From Burkholderia sp. 4M9327F10 (GTDB lineage: Bacteria; Pseudomonadota; Gammaproteobacteria; Burkholderiales; Burkholderiaceae), in contig NZ_SCNV01000045.1 of the NCBI RefSeq assembly GCF_005503145.1, positions 1 to 64,000 on the forward strand: a stretch of DNA of 64,000 nucleotides, read 5' to 3'. The notes under the pieces are model-generated. The model was not told where the DNA came from. It saw only the letters and a list, made by a program, of their open reading frames with translations, and did no database searches. Each line of letters begins with the position of its first letter. Position 1 is the first letter of the stretch. Both the position numbers and the translations under genes were made by a program. Shown in pieces: positions 1 through 9,745 of this stretch.

Positions 1-159
1 CGCACTGTCCCGCTTATCGGGGGGCGCCGCAATGTCGGACCGTTAGTTGCGTTTCATCCCGAGACCCGCCACGCCGCACGCGTCCCAAGCCCCACCCTGG
101 CCTCCTCCCTCCCCTGTCTCGCCACCGGCAAACTCATCCTGCCCGGGCACACCACCCCA

Positions 160-582
160 TCACGCCGCTCCGCCCGGCGCCTCGCCGCCGTGCGCTTGTG
201 CATCGTGCCGCTCGAACACCTCGCGCGCGGCAAACAGTGCGTTGAGCGCCGCCGGGAAGCCGGCGTAGAGCGCCATCTGCATAAACACTTCGACGATCTC
301 CTCACGCGTGCAGCCGACATTGAGCGCCGCTTCGATATGCACCTTCAACTGCGGCTGCGCACAGCCGAGTGTCGCCAGCGACGCAATCGTCGCAATCTCG
401 CGCGCCCGCAGGTCCAGTTGCGGCCGGCTGTAGATATCGCCAAAGCCGAACTCGATCAGCAACCGTCCGAAATCCGGAGCGATCGGCGCGAGCGCGGCGA
501 TCACCATTTCGCCGGCGGCGCCGTCGATTTCCTTCAGCTTGTTCCAGCCCCGGGTGTAGCGGTCGTTCTGTGCGTATTCCAT
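160..582 (-). CDS. Carboxymuconolactone decarboxylase (CMD) family protein
   Basis: The 140-residue protein has the all-helical CMD fold signature: a central stretch around residues 60-110 with regularly spaced acidic and Ala residues, His82, and the typical phrase REIATIASLATLGCAQPQL. It has two isolated Cys (in LGCAQ and VGCTR) and no CxxC pair, so an AhpD-type disulfide peroxidase reaction is not expected. Family members act on lactones or reactive aldehydes; the substrate here is unknown. The ATG at 582 has an AAGGA ribosome site 7-8 bases upstream that lies inside the end of the MerR gene. The two genes overlap by 49 bases and are probably translationally coupled. The MerR protein is the likely regulator. 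Family call is firm, function is not. Confidence 0.85.
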   Translation of the reverse strand: MEYAQNDRYTRGWNKLKEIDGAAGEMVIAALAPIAPDFGRLLIEFGFGDIYSRPQLDLRAREIATIASLATLGCAQPQLKVHIEAALNVGCTREEIVEVFMQMALYAGFPAALNALFAAREVFERHDAQAHGGEAPGGAA

Positions 583-992
583 GGTGAGTCCTTGTCTGAT
601 TGGGTGTCATCGGCTTGTCGTGTCACCGTGCGCTCAGCCGCCTCGTAGTAAGCGATCTTGTCGACGATCGCCTCCAGGCTGGTCTGCAGTTCGGCGATAT
701 GCGCGAGCACCGCATCGCGATGCTCGACCAGCAATTCGCGCCGCGCGCCAATGGTCGTCTCCCCTTGCGCACGCAACGCGGCAAACGCCTGCATCCCGGC
801 GATCGGCATGCCGGTTGCCTTTAAGCGCATCACGAACTGCAGCCAGTCGAGGTCCGTGGGCGAATAGAGACGGTGTCCCGCCCCAGTGCGTCCGACGGCC
901 CGGATCAGGCCCGCTTGCTCGTAATAGCGCAGCGTGTGAGTGGAGACGCCGGTTGCTGCGGCGACCTGGCCAATGGTGAGTGCTTGTGACAT
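534..992 (-). CDS. MerR family transcriptional regulator, cysteine-free
   Basis: The protein (about 152 residues) starts MSQALTIGQVAAATGVS and carries the winged-helix MerR head (TLRYYEQAGLI, then GHRLYSPTDLDWL) followed by a coiled dimerisation helix near residues 80-120. It contains no cysteine at all, so it is not a metal or thiol sensor of the classical MerR, CueR or NmlR kind. The frame stays open upstream to 1040, but that longer start would run through the promoter. The ATG at 992 lies only about 4 bases after the predicted transcription start, which suggests a leaderless or nearly leaderless message. It is co-directional with, and overlaps, the CMD gene. The pairing of MerR with CMD recalls the AdhR/NmlR aldehyde-response branch, by inference only. 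Confidence 0.85.
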   Translation of the reverse strand: MSQALTIGQVAAATGVSTHTLRYYEQAGLIRAVGRTGAGHRLYSPTDLDWLQFVMRLKATGMPIAGMQAFAALRAQGETTIGARRELLVEHRDAVLAHIAELQTSLEAIVDKIAYYEAAERTVTRQADDTQSDKDSPWNTHRTTATPGAGTS

Positions 993-1002
993 GACGGAAC
1001 TC

Positions 1003-1033
1003 AGGTTAGGACTTCGAGTGCACTCTAAGTCAA
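1003..1033 (-). promoter_or_regulatory. MerR-type promoter with 19-bp spacer and palindromic operator
   Basis: On the minus strand there is a -35 TTGACT (1033-1028), a 19-bp spacer and a -10 TAACCT (1008-1003). Over-long 19-bp spacers are the hallmark of promoters untwisted by MerR proteins. The spacer is filled by CTTAGAGTGCACTCGAAG, an inverted repeat with a perfect GAGTGCACTC core (outer arms 1010-1031). The first base of the message should fall near 996, four bases before the MerR ATG. This explains autoregulation of the MerR-CMD pair. Confidence 0.75.
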
Positions 1034-1091
1034 GCGGCATACGATGTCATTCGTCATCCGCAATCGAGTTGTTTTTTGAGATCCGACAAGG

Positions 1092-1121
1092 TTGGGGATA
1101 CTGAGGATCGTCCGGTAGAAT
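1092..1121 (+). promoter_or_regulatory. Candidate sigma-70 promoter of the A2M-pbpC operon
   Basis: TTGGGG (1092-1097), an 18-base spacer and TAGAAT (1116-1121) lie 35 bases before the alpha-2-macroglobulin ATG. The -10 is good and the -35 is weak. It is the only plausible promoter seen in the 1041-1155 gap. Confidence 0.45.
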
Positions 1122-1155
1122 CGCCAGCAATCTGAAAGCGACAGGAGCGCGGTCG

Positions 1156-4100
1156 ATGCGAAGCGGCACACTCAAACGGAAGTGGATGTGGGCGACGGTA
1201 GCGGCGCTCGGCTTGCTGAGCGCGTCATCGTGGCGAGCCGATGCAGCACGCATCACGAGCGTTTCGCCGCAAGGCAAGGTCGCACAGGTCCGGCAAGTGG
1301 TTGTCAAGTTCGACGAAGCGATGATCGCGTTCGGCTCGGCAGCGGCCGCGGCGCCTGCCCAGGTGCATTGCAACGATGCAGCCGCGAGTGGCGGCCAGGC
1401 GCACTGGATCGACGACAAGACCTGGGCGTGGGATTTCACCGCGGACCTGCCGCCCGGCCTCAGTTGCACGGTCGATCTCAACGACGGGTTGAAATCGTTT
1501 GCCGGCCACGCTATCACGGGGCCGCACCGCTATGCGTTTCAAACGGGCGGTCCGTTCGTGCAGAATGCCCGGCCCGATGACGGCGAGATCGAAGAAGACC
1601 AGGCGTTCGTGCTGCAACTGAATGGACCGGCGACAGATGCGTCGGTGCACGATCATGTGTGGTGCGAATCGAGCGGCCTTGGCAATCGCATCCCCGTCAA
1701 GAAACTCGACGACACGGCGCGCGCGGCGCTCCTCAAGCATTTCCATCTGCAAAAGGATGCTGCTCGCGTCCTGACGCTTCAATGTCAGCAGACGCTGCCC
1801 TCCTCGGCCAAGATGCAACTGGTGTACGGCGTAGGCGTGGCGAGTCCGAGCGGCCTTGCCAACGACGTGGAGCGCCGCTTCGACTACACCGTGCGCGATC
1901 CCTTTGCCGCCAGCTTCTCGTGCGAGCGCGAGAATGCCAAGGCGCCGTGCACACCGTTGCGTCCGGTGCAGGTGCAGTTCAACGCGCCGATCAGCCGCGC
2001 CGATGCCGAAAAGCTCACGCTCAAGGGCCCCGGCGGCACGATTTCACCGACCTTCAAGCCCGACGACAAGGATTCCGAAACGACGGCGGTCGAATTCGCC
2101 GCGCCGCTGCCCGAGCACGCCGAGCTCACCATCGACATCCCCGCGAACCTGAAAGACGTCAGCGGCCGTGCGCTCACCAATGCCAATCTGTTTCCGCTCA
2201 AGACCACCACGGCGCCGATGCCGCCTCTTGCCAAGTTCTCGTCGGGGACCTTCGGCATTGTCGAGCGTTTCGCGGAGCCGGACATGCCCGCGCTGGTGCC
2301 GGTGACGTTGCGCAACGTCGAAGCCGACCTGCATGTGGCCGGCCTCAATGCGGGCGACGCGCAGTTCAGCAAACTGCGCGTCGATGCGGACACCGATATC
2401 CGCGAGTGGATGCGTCTTGTCGAGCGCTTCGACGATTATTCGATGAACCGCTCGACCATCGACTCGCTGATGCCAGGCCTGCTGCAACGCTCGCAGAATC
2501 CGGTCTATGTGCAGCGCACGCCCGGCCAGGCGGCCGATGACGAAAACAGGAAGGACCCGGAGATCGACATCCGCTCGCTCTCGCTGCTCGCGGGACAGCG
2601 CGGTGTCGAAACACTGGCGTTGCCGAAGGAAGACCCGAAGGCCCTGCGGCCGTTCGAAGTGGTCGGCGTACCGGTGACGAAGCCCGGCTTCTACGTGATA
2701 GAGCTGGCCTCCCCCGCGCTCGGCGCCTCGCTGCTCGGCAAGAAGGCGCCCATGTACGTGCGCACCGCGGTGCTCGTCACCAACCTGGGCGTGCACTTCA
2801 AGCAAGGGCGCGAAAATAGCGTGGTGTGGGTGACCTCGCTCGACAAGGGCCAGCCGGTGCCGAATGCCGTCATCCAGGTCAGCGACTGCAATGGCGCCGA
2901 CCTCGCCTCCGGCAAGACCGACGCGCATGGCGTGCTGACCATCGACAAGGCGCTCGCACCGGTGAAGGAATGCGGCGACACGAGCTTCGAAGGCTTCTTC
3001 GTATCGGCCCGCGTCGACGATCCGAAGACCGGCGCCGACATGGCGTTCGTGCGCTCCGACTGGAATCGCGGCATCGAGTCCTGGCGCTTCAACGTGCCTA
3101 CCGACACCAGCATCGAACAGACGGTGCGTGCCCATACCGTGTTCGACCGCACGCTCTTGCGCGCCGGCGAGACGGTTTCGATGAAGCATCTGATCCGCGT
3201 CGAGACGCTGCACGGTTTCGCGTATCCGCAGAAGTATCCGACCCGGGTGACAATCCGTCATCTGGGCAGTGGCCAGACCTATCATCTGCCGCTCAAATGG
3301 TCCGCCGACCATAGCGCGGATTCGAGCTTCACGATTCCGGTGGCGGCAAAACTCGGCGAATACAGCGTCACGCTCGACGACGGCGATCCGAATGCAACCG
3401 CGTCCTCCAGCGCGGCAAACGGAAACGACAGCGACGATGGCGACAATGCCGACGACAGCGATAACAGCAGCAACAGCGCTTCGCCGCACATGAGCTACGA
3501 GTCCGGCAGCTTCCGTGTCGAGGAATTCCGCTTGCCGGTCTTCAAGGGCACGATTGCCGTGCGCGATGAAAAGACCCATCCGCTGGTCGCCGCGAAACAG
3601 GCGCCGCTCACGCTGCAGATCGACTATGTGTCGGGCGGCGCGGCGGCCAATCTGCCGGTGCAGGTGTCGGCCTTGCTCAGGAGCACGACACCGGGCTTCA
3701 CCGACAACTTCCCGGACTTCAGCTTCACGCCCTACACGCCGCAAACCGGTGACGACACCTCGGCCTCGGACGACGAAGACAGCGACGCGCAGCAACCCGC
3801 CGACGACGGCGCCAAGCTGGTCGCCGACAAGGAAGCCGTCACGCTCGATCGCAACGGTTCCGGCGGCCTCACGCTGAAGAACCTGCCGCATGTCGACGCC
3901 CCCAAACGCCTCGCGCTGGAGGCGACCTTCGCCGATCCGAACGGCGAGGTGCAGACCATTTCCGGCGGCGCGACGCTATGGCCCGCAGCGGTGGTGGCGG
4001 GCATCAAGTCGGGACAATGGGTGTCGGTGGGCAACACGGTGCCGGTCAAGGCCCTCGCCGTGGATCTGCAAGGCAAGCCGCGCGCCGGCGTGGCGCTCGA

Positions 4101-7100
4101 CGTGCATGGCTACGCGCGCATCACGACGACCTCGAGAAAACGCATGGTCGGCGGCTTCTACGCCTACGACAACCATACCGAGACCAAGGACCTCGGTTCG
4201 CTGTGCAGCGGCACGAGCGACGACCACGGCCTGCTCGCCTGCGACGCGAAGCTGCGCGACGCGGGCAATATCGATCTCGTCGTCACGGCCAAAGACGGCG
4301 ACGGCAATGTGTCGACGGCGAGCAGTTCGGTATGGGTCACGCGCGAAGACGAGTTGTGGTTCGGCGGCGAGAACACCGACCGCATCGACGTGCTGCCCGA
4401 GAAGCCCTCCTATGAACCGGGCGAGACCGCGCGCTTCCAGGTGCGCATGCCGTTCCGCTTCGCCACCGCGCTGGTCGCGGTCGAACGCGAGGGCATTATC
4501 GAAACGCACGTCGTCCAACTGGACGGCAAGGATCCGACCGTCGAGCTGAAAGTGAATGAAGCATGGGGGCCGAACGTCTACGTGTCGGTGCTGGCCTTGC
4601 GCGGACGGATTCATGAAGTGCCGTGGTACTCGTTCTTCACGTGGGGCTGGAAGGCCCCGCTCGAATGGGCGCGCGCGTTCTGGTACGAGGGCCGTCACTA
4701 TGAGGCGCCCACGCCGCTCGTCGATCTGTCGAAGCCGGCCTTCCGCTACGGCATGGCCGAGATCAAGGTGGGCACGGCCGCCCACAAGCTGGCGGTGAGC
4801 GTCACGCCGGATGCGACGTCCTACACCGTGCGCGGCAAGGCGCACGTCAAGCTGCACGTGCAGATGCCAGGCGGCAAGCCCGCGCCGGCCGGCACGCAGA
4901 TCGCCGTGGCGGCCGTCGACGAAGCCCTGCTCGAACTGATGCCCAACCAGAGCTGGGACTTGCTCGACGCCATGCTGGAGCGGCGCGCCTACGGTGTCGA
5001 AACGTCGACTGCACAGATGGAAATCATCGGCCGGCGCCACTTCGGGCGCAAGGCCGTGCCGGCCGGCGGTGGCGGCGGCCACAGCGCGACGCGCGAACTG
5101 TTCGACACGTTGCTGCTGTGGAACCCGCGCGTGACGCTCGACGCCAACGGCGATGCCAGCCTCGACGTTCCGCTCAACGACGCCTTGACGAGCTTCCGGA
5201 TCGTCGCGATCGCCGCGGTCGGCCCGGGCATGTTCGGCACCGGCAGCACGTCGATTCGCAGCACCCAGGATCTGCAACTGATCTCGGGCCTGCCCCCGCT
5301 CGTGCGCGAAGGCGACGTGTTCCGCGCACAGTTCACCGTGCGCAATACCACGGCCCGCGCCATGAAAGTGGTCGTCACGCCGAACGTGCCAGGCCTCACG
5401 CTTGCCACGCAAACAGTCGATCTCGCCGCGGACTCGGCACGCGAAATCGCATGGACCGTGACCCCGCCCGATGGCCTCTCCGATACGCCGTCCGGTGCTC
5501 TGACGTGGAACGTGAGCGCGGCCGAGCAAGGCGGCCCGCATGCGAGCGATGCGCTGAAAATCGCGCAGCGCGTCACGGCTGCCGTACCCGTCACGGTTCA
5601 GCAAGCGACGCTCGCGCAGGTCGACGGCACGCTGTCGCTGCCGGTGGCCGCGCCGCCGGACGCGAGCACGACTCAGGCCGGGGCGATCCGCGGCGGCATT
5701 GCGGTGTCGCTGCAGTCGAAGCTCTCCGACGGGCTGCCGGGTGTGCGCCGCTGGTTCGAACGCTATCCGTACAACTGTCTCGAACAGCAGACCTCGCGGG
5801 CGATCGGTCTGCGCGACCCGGCGCAATGGCAGGCAGTGGTGGCGCGCATGCCGGTGTACCTGGACCACGACGGCCTCGCCAACTACTTCCCGCCAAGCGA
5901 CGATAGCGGCAACCACGGCAGCACGACGCTAAGCGCCTATCTGCTCGCCGTCACCGACGAAACCGCCAAGCTCGATCCGCGCTTCACCCTGCCCGACGAT
6001 CTGCGCGGCAAACTCGAAGCGGGGCTCGTGAGCTTCGTGCAGGGCAAGATCCAGCGCGACGTATGGGCGCCGCGCAAGGATCTCGAGCTGCGCAAGCTCG
6101 AAGCGCTCGAAGCTTTGTCGCGCTATGGGATGGCGCAGCCGAGCATGCTCGAATCGATTGAAATTGCGCCGAACCAGTGGCCAACTTCGGCGCTGCTCGA
6201 CTACTACGCGATCCTGTCGCGCGTACAGGGCATTCCCCAGCGCGAGGACAAGCGCGCCCAGCTCGAACAGATCCTGCGCGCCCGGCTTACTTATCAGGGC
6301 ACCCGCCTCACCTTCTCGACCGAAGCCGACGATGATCTCTGGTGGCTCATGACCGGCACTGAAGACAACGCGGCGCGCACCGCGCTGACCTTCGTCGACT
6401 CCCCCGCGTGGAAAGACGAGATGCCGCGTCTTGTCGCCGGGCTGCTGGCGCTGCAACGCAACGGCGCATGGCAGACCACGACCGCCAACGTGTGGGGCTC
6501 GCTCGCGGTGCAACGCTTCTCGCAGGTCTTCGAGAGCACGCCCGTGACCGGACAGACACGGCTGCAACTCGGCCCGCTCGACAAGACGATCTCGTGGAGG
6601 CAGGCTGCCGTGCCGGCCGCGGATACGGCGGTATCCGCCACACCCGCGACACCCGCCACGCAGACCAAAGACAGCCACAGCCAGCTTCTGCCGTGGCCGC
6701 CCGCGAACCAGGGCACGGCCGCGCCGTTGACGCTGACTCATGACGGCACCGGCAAGCCATGGGCGACGATCGAAAGCCTCGCTGCCGTGCCATTGAAAAC
6801 ACCGTTCGCGGCGGGCTATCGGATCACCAAAACCGTCACGCCGCTCGACCCGGCGGTCAAAGGCGTCTACACGCGCGGCGATGTGGTGCGCGTGCATCTG
6901 GACATCGATGCGCAGACCGACATGACGTGGGTGGTCGTCAACGATCCGGTGCCGGCCGGTGCAACGATTCTCGGCTCGGGTCTGGGACGCGACTCGGAGG
7001 CGGCAACGCAAGGCGAAAATAGCGGCGCAGACGCGGAACGTAGTGCATGGCCGGCGTTTATCGAGCGCGGTTTCGACGGTTACCGCGCGTACTACGATTA

Positions 7101-7278
7101 TGTGCCGAAGGGCAAATTCTCGGTGGAGTACACGGTGCGGCTCAATAACGTCGGCACGTTCGGCCTGCCGCCGACGCGCGTCGAGGCGCTCTATGCGCCG
7201 TCGACATTCGGCGCGCTGCCGAATGCGGCGCTGGTGGTGCAGCCTGCTGCGGGCACTGCGCCCGCGGCGTCGAAGTGA
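1156..7278 (+). CDS. Bacterial alpha-2-macroglobulin, periplasmic protease trap
   Basis: This 2040-residue protein starts at an ATG with AGGAG 9 bases upstream. It has a Sec signal peptide (KRKWMWATVAALGLLSASS, likely cut near Ala30) and no lipobox Cys, unlike the YfhM lipoprotein type. An Ig-like N-terminal domain, repeated MG domains and the A2M core follow. The thioester motif CLEQ is intact at Cys1541-Gln1544, in the phrase RYPYNCLEQQ. The C-terminal alpha-helical thioester and receptor-like domains are complete. Family members trap proteases covalently in the periplasm and are paired with PBP1C, which repairs peptidoglycan; pbpC follows 8 bases later. Two acidic Asp/Ser-rich low-complexity insertions lie at about residues 745-780 and 865-890. 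It is longer than the usual 1500-1700 residues. Confidence 0.95.
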   Translation: MRSGTLKRKWMWATVAALGLLSASSWRADAARITSVSPQGKVAQVRQVVVKFDEAMIAFGSAAAAAPAQVHCNDAAASGGQAHWIDDKTWAWDFTADLPPGLSCTVDLNDGLKSFAGHAITGPHRYAFQTGGPFVQNARPDDGEIEEDQAFVLQLNGPATDASVHDHVWCESSGLGNRIPVKKLDDTARAALLKHFHLQKDAARVLTLQCQQTLPSSAKMQLVYGVGVASPSGLANDVERRFDYTVRDPFAASFSCERENAKAPCTPLRPVQVQFNAPISRADAEKLTLKGPGGTISPTFKPDDKDSETTAVEFAAPLPEHAELTIDIPANLKDVSGRALTNANLFPLKTTTAPMPPLAKFSSGTFGIVERFAEPDMPALVPVTLRNVEADLHVAGLNAGDAQFSKLRVDADTDIREWMRLVERFDDYSMNRSTIDSLMPGLLQRSQNPVYVQRTPGQAADDENRKDPEIDIRSLSLLAGQRGVETLALPKEDPKALRPFEVVGVPVTKPGFYVIELASPALGASLLGKKAPMYVRTAVLVTNLGVHFKQGRENSVVWVTSLDKGQPVPNAVIQVSDCNGADLASGKTDAHGVLTIDKALAPVKECGDTSFEGFFVSARVDDPKTGADMAFVRSDWNRGIESWRFNVPTDTSIEQTVRAHTVFDRTLLRAGETVSMKHLIRVETLHGFAYPQKYPTRVTIRHLGSGQTYHLPLKWSADHSADSSFTIPVAAKLGEYSVTLDDGDPNATASSSAANGNDSDDGDNADDSDNSSNSASPHMSYESGSFRVEEFRLPVFKGTIAVRDEKTHPLVAAKQAPLTLQIDYVSGGAAANLPVQVSALLRSTTPGFTDNFPDFSFTPYTPQTGDDTSASDDEDSDAQQPADDGAKLVADKEAVTLDRNGSGGLTLKNLPHVDAPKRLALEATFADPNGEVQTISGGATLWPAAVVAGIKSGQWVSVGNTVPVKALAVDLQGKPRAGVALDVHGYARITTTSRKRMVGGFYAYDNHTETKDLGSLCSGTSDDHGLLACDAKLRDAGNIDLVVTAKDGDGNVSTASSSVWVTREDELWFGGENTDRIDVLPEKPSYEPGETARFQVRMPFRFATALVAVEREGIIETHVVQLDGKDPTVELKVNEAWGPNVYVSVLALRGRIHEVPWYSFFTWGWKAPLEWARAFWYEGRHYEAPTPLVDLSKPAFRYGMAEIKVGTAAHKLAVSVTPDATSYTVRGKAHVKLHVQMPGGKPAPAGTQIAVAAVDEALLELMPNQSWDLLDAMLERRAYGVETSTAQMEIIGRRHFGRKAVPAGGGGGHSATRELFDTLLLWNPRVTLDANGDASLDVPLNDALTSFRIVAIAAVGPGMFGTGSTSIRSTQDLQLISGLPPLVREGDVFRAQFTVRNTTARAMKVVVTPNVPGLTLATQTVDLAADSAREIAWTVTPPDGLSDTPSGALTWNVSAAEQGGPHASDALKIAQRVTAAVPVTVQQATLAQVDGTLSLPVAAPPDASTTQAGAIRGGIAVSLQSKLSDGLPGVRRWFERYPYNCLEQQTSRAIGLRDPAQWQAVVARMPVYLDHDGLANYFPPSDDSGNHGSTTLSAYLLAVTDETAKLDPRFTLPDDLRGKLEAGLVSFVQGKIQRDVWAPRKDLELRKLEALEALSRYGMAQPSMLESIEIAPNQWPTSALLDYYAILSRVQGIPQREDKRAQLEQILRARLTYQGTRLTFSTEADDDLWWLMTGTEDNAARTALTFVDSPAWKDEMPRLVAGLLALQRNGAWQTTTANVWGSLAVQRFSQVFESTPVTGQTRLQLGPLDKTISWRQAAVPAADTAVSATPATPATQTKDSHSQLLPWPPANQGTAAPLTLTHDGTGKPWATIESLAAVPLKTPFAAGYRITKTVTPLDPAVKGVYTRGDVVRVHLDIDAQTDMTWVVVNDPVPAGATILGSGLGRDSEAATQGENSGADAERSAWPAFIERGFDGYRAYYDYVPKGKFSVEYTVRLNNVGTFGLPPTRVEALYAPSTFGALPNAALVVQPAAGTAPAASK

Positions 7279-7286
7279 GGTGAAGC

Positions 7287-9572
7287 GTGGCGCTTGCGTT
7301 CGTCCGCACGGCAGTGTGCATCGGCCTGCTCAGCAGTTCGATGAGCGCGTTTGCCCTGCCTTCGTTCGACCAGGTCCACGCACACTGGCGCAGTTCGGAC
7401 TGGGTGCTGCTCGCGCGCGACGGCGAACCGCTGCAGCGCACCCGCATCGACAACACCGAGCGGCGCGGCGACTGGATCGCGCTCGCCGATGTCTCGCCGG
7501 CGTTGCGCCAGGCGATCGTGGTGTCGGAAGACAAGCGCTTCTACGAGCATAGCGGCGTCGACTGGCGCGGCGCCGCCGGCGCCGCCTGGGCCAACTTGTG
7601 GAATACCCGCACGCGCGGCGCCTCGACCGTGACGATGCAGTTGACCGGCCTGCTCGACGACGACCCGCAGCGTTCAGGACAACGTTCGATCGTGCAAAAG
7701 GCCAACCAGGCCGTCAAGGCGTTGTGGCTCGAACGGACGTGGCGCAAGGACCAGATCCTCGAGGCCTATCTGAATCTGGTGCCGTTTCGCGGCGAGACGA
7801 TCGGTTTGTCGGCGATCTCCATGACCCTGTTCGGCAAGGCGCCGTCCGGTCTCGACGAGCGCGAGGCGGCAGTCGCCGCCGCGCTGATCCGCGCACCAAA
7901 CGCCCCCTATGCGAAGGTCAGCGAACGCGCCTGCCGGATTCTGCGCGACATGCAGGCGGCCGGCCAATGCGCGAATCTCGGCGGGTTCGTGCAACTGGCT
8001 TTCGCGCGCCCTGCGCCCGCGTCACTGTCGCTGGCATCCGGGGACGAATCGCTCGCGCCGCACTTCGCGCGACGCGTGGCGGCCGAAGTGCATCCGCTCG
8101 CCGGCGATCGCATCGCCTCAACGCTCGACGCCAACCTGCAACGCTTCGCCCGCGACACGCTCACCCGCACCCTGCTCGAACTGAACGCCCGCGCGCATCC
8201 GCGCAATGTGCAGGACGGCGCGGTGGTGGTGCTCGATAACGCGAGCGGCGAAGTACGCGCCTGGGTCGGTTCGTCGGGCGCGCTCTCGGGCGCCCGCGAC
8301 GTCGACGCAGTGCTCGCGCTGCGCCAGGCCGGCTCGACGCTCAAGCCCTTCCTGTACGCCCAGGCGATCGACGAGCGGCGGCTCACCAGCGCGTCGCTGC
8401 TCGACGATGCACCGCTCGACCTGGCCGCCGGTGGCGGCCTCTACATCCCGCAGAATTACGACAAGGACTTCAAGGGCTGGGTCAGCGTGCGCACGGCGCT
8501 CGGCTCGTCGCTGAACGTGCCGGCCGTCCGCACGCTCGTCATGGTGACGCCGCATCGCTTTGCGAAAACGCTCACCGAGCTCGGACTTCCGCTCACGCAA
8601 AGCGGCGATTACTACGGCTATAGCCTTGCGCTCGGCAGCGCCGACGTCACCTTGCTTGCGCTGACCAATGCCTACCGGGCTCTCGCCAATGGCGGTCTCG
8701 CGACGCCTGCTGCCGATCTGCCGCATCGTCCCGTCGCGCAGTCCGGCGTGCGGCCCAATGCGTCGCCTGATGCAAACGCGCCTCAGCAGGCCGAAGCGAA
8801 ACCGGCGCAGCGTGTCTTCAGCGCCGATGCCAGTTTCATCATCACCACCGTGCTGTCGGACAACAACGCCCGCACGCGCACCTTCGGTTTCGACAGCCCG
8901 CTCGCCACACGCTTCTTTTCCGCGGTCAAAACCGGCACCAGCAAAGATATGCGCGATAACTGGACGGTCGGCTTCACCTCGCGCTATACGGTGGGCGTGT
9001 GGGTCGGCAATGCGGACGGCACGCCGATGTGGGACGTCTCGGGCGTGACCGGCGCGGCGCCCGTGTGGGCCGCGATTGTCGGCTACCTGCATCGGCGTTT
9101 GCCGAGCACGCCGCCCGCCATGCCACCCGGCGTGATCGAGACACGCGTCACGTTTGAAAACAATACCGAACCGGCGCGCAACGAGTGGTTCGTACGCGGC
9201 ACCGAGACGCCGCGGGTCGAACTCGCAGCGAACGCGGACGACAGCGCGCGCCGCATTTCGACGCGCGGCGCGGTGCGCATCGGCACGCCCACCGACGGCA
9301 CGATCTTCGCGCTCGACCCCGATATTCCCGCCGCGCGCCAACGTGTTTCATTCGAACGTGCGAGCGGCGCCTCGACGCTCAGCACATGGCGGCTCGACGG
9401 CAAGACGCTCGGTCATGCGCCGCGCGTGCCGTGGCTGCCATGGCCCGGACATCATCTGCTGGAGCTCGTCAATGCCGACGGCAGCGTCGCCGATTCGGTG
9501 CGCTTCGAAGTACGTGGCGCGGTGGCCCGCACGGCTCAGACACCCGGCGCACCCAAACAGCCTACGCAATAG
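7287..9572 (+). CDS. pbpC: Penicillin-binding protein 1C
   Basis: The 761-residue bifunctional peptidoglycan synthase begins at a GTG preceded by GAGGTGAAG, 8 bases after the A2M stop. A signal anchor or signal peptide (residues 5-24) is followed by the GT51 glycosyltransferase domain with the catalytic EDKRFYEHSG at Glu81. The transpeptidase domain has SxxK at Ser350 (GSTLKPF) and KTGTS near residue 551. A C-terminal PBP1C-specific domain follows (about residues 665-755). The order A2M-pbpC with near-overlapping genes is the standard arrangement and implies co-transcription. PBP1C is thought to patch the sacculus after envelope damage. Confidence 0.95.
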   Translation: MALAFVRTAVCIGLLSSSMSAFALPSFDQVHAHWRSSDWVLLARDGEPLQRTRIDNTERRGDWIALADVSPALRQAIVVSEDKRFYEHSGVDWRGAAGAAWANLWNTRTRGASTVTMQLTGLLDDDPQRSGQRSIVQKANQAVKALWLERTWRKDQILEAYLNLVPFRGETIGLSAISMTLFGKAPSGLDEREAAVAAALIRAPNAPYAKVSERACRILRDMQAAGQCANLGGFVQLAFARPAPASLSLASGDESLAPHFARRVAAEVHPLAGDRIASTLDANLQRFARDTLTRTLLELNARAHPRNVQDGAVVVLDNASGEVRAWVGSSGALSGARDVDAVLALRQAGSTLKPFLYAQAIDERRLTSASLLDDAPLDLAAGGGLYIPQNYDKDFKGWVSVRTALGSSLNVPAVRTLVMVTPHRFAKTLTELGLPLTQSGDYYGYSLALGSADVTLLALTNAYRALANGGLATPAADLPHRPVAQSGVRPNASPDANAPQQAEAKPAQRVFSADASFIITTVLSDNNARTRTFGFDSPLATRFFSAVKTGTSKDMRDNWTVGFTSRYTVGVWVGNADGTPMWDVSGVTGAAPVWAAIVGYLHRRLPSTPPAMPPGVIETRVTFENNTEPARNEWFVRGTETPRVELAANADDSARRISTRGAVRIGTPTDGTIFALDPDIPAARQRVSFERASGASTLSTWRLDGKTLGHAPRVPWLPWPGHHLLELVNADGSVADSVRFEVRGAVARTAQTPGAPKQPTQ

Positions 9573-9600
9573 GCAAAAGGTTCAAATACTGTCCAAGTGA

Positions 9601-9629
9601 TTTACTTGTCACGAATCGATCGGTATAAA
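9601..9629 (+). promoter_or_regulatory. Sigma-70 promoter for the helix-hairpin-helix gene
   Basis: TTTACT (9601-9606), 17 bases, then TATAAA (9624-9629). It lies about 115 bases before the ATG at 9746 and marks a separate transcript from pbpC. Confidence 0.5.
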
Positions 9630-9745
9630 ACGTCGGCTTTCATAAAAAGGGCGCGCAATTTGTCCTATGCTTAAGCGCAGCGCATGCTGACTGAGCGCGT
9701 CGTCCGTTCCCGGCTAACTTTTTTGCCCTCAATGGAGTGCTTGCC

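Noticed and set aside
1..159. Possible gene end at the left edge
   Set aside because: Short open frames on both strands show no recognisable sequence; nothing can be supported.
3976..5916. Long open frame antisense to the alpha-2-macroglobulin gene
   Set aside because: Shadow of a high-GC3 gene; composition is Arg/His-rich and no domain is visible.
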